Both the position numbers and the translations under genes were made by a program. DNA of 64,000 bases, from contig NZ_BTPU01000035.1 of assembly GCF_036985595.1 (NCBI RefSeq), positions 1-64,000 on the forward strand. Reading direction: 5' to 3'. The DNA is from Vallitalea maricola (GTDB taxonomy: Bacteria > Bacillota > Clostridia > Lachnospirales > Vallitaleaceae). Positions 63,037 through 64,000 of this stretch are shown here, piece after piece; position 1 is the first letter of the stretch; each line of letters opens with the position of its first letter. Under the pieces are notes generated by a model, which made no database searches, had not been told where the DNA came from, and worked only from the letters and a program-made list of their open reading frames with translations.

Positions 63037-63771
63037 CTAAATCAATCCTCCATCTAATGTTATTATTTGTCCTGTAAGATAAGAAGAATCAGATGAAGAT
63101 AAATAATAACATAGGTTGGCTACTTCTTCAGGTCTACCAATTCTATTTGAAGGAATCTCTTCAATAATAGTATCTAGGTCTTCTTTTGCAAGACATGAAT
63201 TCATATTAGTATCTATTAAGCCACAAGCTATAGCATTAACACGTATATGACTTGGTGCAAGCTCTTTTGCAAGTGCTTTAGTAAAAGAATTTACTCCACC
63301 TTTTGAAGCGGAATAGGCAACTTCACAAGAGGCTCCAGTTATCCCCCACATAGATGTTATATTAACTATGTTACCACTTTGATTTTTAATCATTGCAGGG
63401 ACGGCTTGATGACATACATTATACAATGATTTTAGATTAGTATTTATCATGTTATCCCACAGGTCTTCACTAGTATCTGTGAATAACTTTATACTGGATA
63501 TACCTGCATTGTTGATAACTATATCAACATCTCCAAATACTAGTTTGATTTCTTCGAACATGTCTTTAACAGAATTATAATTCGATACGTCAGTCATGAT
63601 AGGAAGACAAGATACACCATAACCTTTTATGATTTCAGAGGTATCAATCAGCTCATTAAAACTTGACGAGCAGTTGATTACAACGTTATATCCTTCTTTA
63701 GCATATTTTATGGCAATTGCTTTTCCTATGCCTCTGGAAGATCCTGTTACAAGAACAGTTTTCTTATCCAT
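63037..63771 (-). CDS. Short-chain dehydrogenase/reductase (FabG-like)
   Basis: A 244-residue classical SDR. The NAD(P) motif TGSSRGIGKAIA is at residues 9-20, NNAGIS near 87, the catalytic Ser in VNITSMWG near 138, and YSASKGG gives Tyr and Lys near 152-156. It resembles FabG (3-oxoacyl-ACP reductase), but no fatty-acid genes are adjacent, so the substrate is open. AGAAAGGAAATG precedes the ATG. It follows the nfo gene on the same strand by 44 bp. Confidence 0.9.
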   Translation of the reverse strand: MDKKTVLVTGSSRGIGKAIAIKYAKEGYNVVINCSSSFNELIDTSEIIKGYGVSCLPIMTDVSNYNSVKDMFEEIKLVFGDVDIVINNAGISSIKLFTDTSEDLWDNMINTNLKSLYNVCHQAVPAMIKNQSGNIVNITSMWGITGASCEVAYSASKGGVNSFTKALAKELAPSHIRVNAIACGLIDTNMNSCLAKEDLDTIIEEIPSNRIGRPEEVANLCYYLSSSDSSYLTGQIITLDGGLI

Positions 63772-63815
63772 GAATTTTCATTTCCTTTCTATAAAACTTA
63801 ATTATCATTAGTGTA

Positions 63816-64000
63816 TTAGATACCTCTTAACATAGCAATTTCTTCTTTATATAGATTTGTTTTTTTATCTATCCACGGAGTTTCTAGAATAAGTGGTTTA
63901 TTATCACATATTTGGCTGTGAACTATATTATAGAGAGACTGGGCTCCTATTTGATCAAGACCACGTTTATTAGTAGTATCAGCTCCTATGTTAGCATGTC
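63816..64000 (-). CDS. nfo: Endonuclease IV, C-terminal fragment (cut by window)
   Basis: The reading frame on the minus strand runs from the right edge to a TAA at 63816-63818. The last 60 residues read HANIGADTTNKRGLDQIGAQ and, after a short stretch, PLILETPWIDKKTNLYKEEI, then AMLRGI. The His-Ala-Asn-Ile-Gly and Glu-Thr-Pro segments are the C-terminal zinc-site region of deoxyribonuclease IV, an AP endonuclease of base-excision repair. The N-terminal part lies beyond the window. Confidence 0.85.
   Translation of the reverse strand, partial: HANIGADTTNKRGLDQIGAQSLYNIVHSQICDNKPLILETPWIDKKTNLYKEEIAMLRGI

Noticed and set aside
1..64000. CRISPR arrays, transposases, prophage genes or attachment sites
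   Set aside because: No regularly spaced direct repeats, no transposase or integrase motifs and no tRNA-linked repeats were found on either strand.

Overview
The window is AT-rich, densely coded DNA that looks like a chromosome segment of an anaerobic, low-GC, Gram-positive member of the Clostridia (Lachnospirales/Vallitalea-like; this is inferred from gene content, not from a search). The signs are a HPrK/Crh-type carbon-control system, Fur-boxed feoAB, an indolepyruvate:ferredoxin oxidoreductase with two AMP-forming arylacetate-CoA ligases, threonine catabolism by tdh-kbl, a YesM/YesN-type sugar ABC locus, lipoprotein-type binding proteins and purine-rich ribosome binding sites. I saw no tRNA, rRNA, CRISPR array, transposase or phage gene.

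Layout. 1-3375: a heterodimeric ABC exporter (first subunit cut by the window edge). 3433-7488: uvrC, hprK and a ROK glucokinase. 7719-10409: a Fur-controlled ferrous-iron uptake operon with a small Cys-rich tail gene. 10539-13042 (minus): tdh-kbl, divergent from bioB (13446-14405). 14627-21395: sensor kinase, AraC-type response regulator, sugar-binding lipoprotein and two permeases, without an ATPase gene. 21668-24197: two unrecognised exported/membrane-anchored proteins. 24506-31708: sodium symporter, two PaaK-type ligases, IorAB and an ACT protein. 32086-43580: Crp/Fnr regulator, ADP-ribosylglycohydrolase-like protein, BMP-type nucleoside ABC transporter, two nucleoside hydrolases, ribokinase, then a nucleoside phosphorylase. 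43780-46729: a methyltransferase, then psuK-psuG for pseudouridine salvage. 47092-54405: MFS exporter with an ArsR-like regulator, and TetR-MMPL-heptad-repeat protein under a twin-operator promoter. 54616-57292: an orphan binding lipoprotein converging on a GPH-type sugar transporter. 57819-61950: murB-rapZ-yvcK-whiA-crh. 62172-64000: a glycine-betaine-type binding lipoprotein, an SDR, and the C-terminus of endonuclease IV.

Two larger patterns stand out. First, uvrC-hprK-glk at the left and murB-rapZ-yvcK-whiA-crh at the right look like the two halves of a cell-envelope/carbon-control block that is usually closer together in Clostridia; about 50 kb of nutrient-salvage and transport genes lies between them. 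Second, at least three intergenic elements (5357-5457, 11845-11956, 42527-42633) share a precise RNA-like architecture: a long basal helix closing a junction that carries a short hairpin with tandem G.A pairs and a second, longer hairpin, both capped by A(U)GGAC loops. Helix sequences differ but pairing is kept, and the basal-helix exceptions are G.U wobbles when read on the plus strand. This is my best candidate for an undescribed system. Other long hairpins (42177-42386, 43668-43738, 55913-56012, 57647-57764) show that the genome is rich in structured intergenic DNA.
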